A DNA stretch of 6,448 nt from Gammaproteobacteria bacterium. GTDB taxonomy: Bacteria; Pseudomonadota; Gammaproteobacteria; Pseudomonadales; Porticoccaceae. A model generated the notes under the pieces. That model was given only the letters and a program-made list of their open reading frames with translations, was not told the origin of the DNA and made no database searches. The translations under genes were made by a program, and so were the position numbers. Of this stretch, positions 5,574 through 6,448 are shown piece after piece. Within the stretch, counting starts at the first letter, position 1, and the number at the start of each line of letters is the position of its first letter. The DNA lies in assembly GCA_003646355.1 (NCBI GenBank), contig QNFO01000069.1, positions 1 through 6,448 on the forward strand, read 5' to 3'.

Positions 5574-6448
5574 ATGTCCGACGTTTACGATATTCATATT
5601 AAAGGCGGCACTGTTGTCGATGGCACCCGTGCCCCGCGACGCATAGCCGATGTCTGGATCAAAGACGGAAAAATCGCCCAAATTGGCGGCGAAGCCCCCG
5701 GTGCAGCAAAACAAGAGATTGATGCCACCGGCAAAATCGTTTGCCCCGGCTTTGTCGATCTGCACACCCACTACGATGCGCAAATCCATTGGGATCCTTA
5801 CTGCACCATTTCTGGCTGGCACGGTGTTACGACAGTCGTACTGGGTAACTGCGGTTTCGGCTTTGCCCCGGTCAAGCCCGAGTATCAGGAGCGCTCGCTG
5901 CTGACCATGACCCGCACCGAAGCTATTCCCTACGACTGCATGAAAGAAGGCATGCCCTTCACCTGGGAAACTATCCCCGAGTATCTCGACTCACTCGATG
6001 CCAAGCCCAAGGGCATCAACTGCGTGCACTATATGCCGACCGCCTCTCTGCTGACTTATGTGATGGGCCTGGAAGCCGCGAAAACGCGTGAAGCCAACCC
6101 CACCGAGCGCAAAGAACTCAAGCGCCTGCTCAACGAAGGCATGGATGCGGGTCTGGTGGGCTTTTCCATTCAGCGCCTCGGTGAAAACTCTACCCAGGCC
6201 GATTTCGACGGCACCCCCATGGTCACCGACACCATGTCCGATGCCGAAGTACTCAACCTCGCCGAAGTTCTGCATGAGCGCGGCGACGGCAATGTGCAAA
6301 TCACTCAGGCTACCGGTGATATTAAAACCGATATGCAGTTCCTCGAAACGCTGGCAGCAGCGACCGGTCGCCCCGTATTGCATAACGCCATCGCCCCCAC
6401 GCGCAAGAATGCTCGTGTCCACCGCCGCAGTCTCGACTGGCTCAACAA
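5574..6448 (+). CDS. Amidohydrolase of the D-aminoacylase superfamily (N-acyl-D-amino-acid deacylase-like), 5' part
   Basis: The first 291 codons of a gene open at the right edge; the family is usually about 480-600 residues, so roughly half is seen. The N-terminus is a beta-sandwich part (IHIKGGTVVDGT, 7-18; VWIKDGKIAQIGG, 27-39), then the TIM-barrel begins with CPGFVDLHTHYDAQIHWDP (57-75). H64 and H66 are metal ligands of strand 1. GVTTVVLGNCGFGFAP (84-99) carries C93, the bridging Cys typical of D-aminoacylases (COG3653), with the same spacing as His67, His69 and Cys96 recalled for the Alcaligenes enzyme. The next family blocks are altered: the usual THMR region reads VQITQATGD (241-249) and the ISHHK region reads RPVLHNAI (266-273). 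This suggests a separate subfamily, so D-amino-acid deacylation is a family guess, not a proven activity. It is cytosolic, with no signal peptide. The gene is divergent from the oad operon. Confidence 0.85.
   Translation, partial: MSDVYDIHIKGGTVVDGTRAPRRIADVWIKDGKIAQIGGEAPGAAKQEIDATGKIVCPGFVDLHTHYDAQIHWDPYCTISGWHGVTTVVLGNCGFGFAPVKPEYQERSLLTMTRTEAIPYDCMKEGMPFTWETIPEYLDSLDAKPKGINCVHYMPTASLLTYVMGLEAAKTREANPTERKELKRLLNEGMDAGLVGFSIQRLGENSTQADFDGTPMVTDTMSDAEVLNLAEVLHERGDGNVQITQATGDIKTDMQFLETLAAATGRPVLHNAIAPTRKNARVHRRSLDWLN

Noticed and set aside
5991..6422. A 143-codon open frame on the minus strand
   Set aside because: It is antisense to the amidohydrolase, whose plus-strand frame carries clear family motifs (HTHYD, GNCGFGFAP) and a strong ribosome-binding site.

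Overview
The window looks like chromosomal DNA of a gammaproteobacterium, probably marine. This is inferred from close family matches to gammaproteobacterial sodium-pumping oxaloacetate decarboxylase subunits, OmpW and BolA, plus a COG3653-type amidohydrolase and a two-domain acyl-CoA carboxylase carboxyltransferase, a mix common in oligotrophic marine groups. The species cannot be named from the sequence.

Layout, left to right. The 3' end of an acyl-CoA carboxylase carboxyltransferase gene (+) stops at 304 and converges on an ompW-type outer-membrane porin gene (-). A hairpin with T-runs on both sides (318-346) can end both transcripts. Upstream of ompW is a compact candidate Fnr/Anr-activated promoter, with its box centred exactly 41.5 bp from the predicted start of transcription. 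Next, all on the minus strand and read from right to left, come oadG, oadA, oadB and a bolA-family gene, tightly spaced and probably one operon. Together OadG, OadA and OadB form a biotin-dependent, membrane-bound oxaloacetate decarboxylase that couples decarboxylation to Na+ export. OadA holds the carboxyltransferase and biotin domains, OadB is the Na+ channel and carboxybiotin decarboxylase, and OadG is the small assembly subunit. bolA rides at the end of the operon.

The 737 bp between oadG and the divergent gene on the right carry no convincing coding sequence. They contain a candidate sigma-70 promoter for the oad operon, a 158-bp palindromic MITE-like element (5033-5190) with terminal inverted repeats and a perfect TTAG target duplication, and about 380 bp of leader-like DNA. 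The MITE sits about 12 bp upstream of the predicted -35 box of the oad promoter. From 5574 to the right edge runs the first 291 codons of a zinc-dependent amidohydrolase of the D-aminoacylase (N-acyl-D-amino-acid deacylase) superfamily, open at the window edge.

The points most worth a second look are the MITE and its position, the ompW Fnr-type promoter, a Gln in place of a metal-ligand His in OadA, apparent loss of two expected metal-ligand His positions in the amidohydrolase, and bolA in the oad operon. Nothing here amounts to a clearly new multi-gene system.
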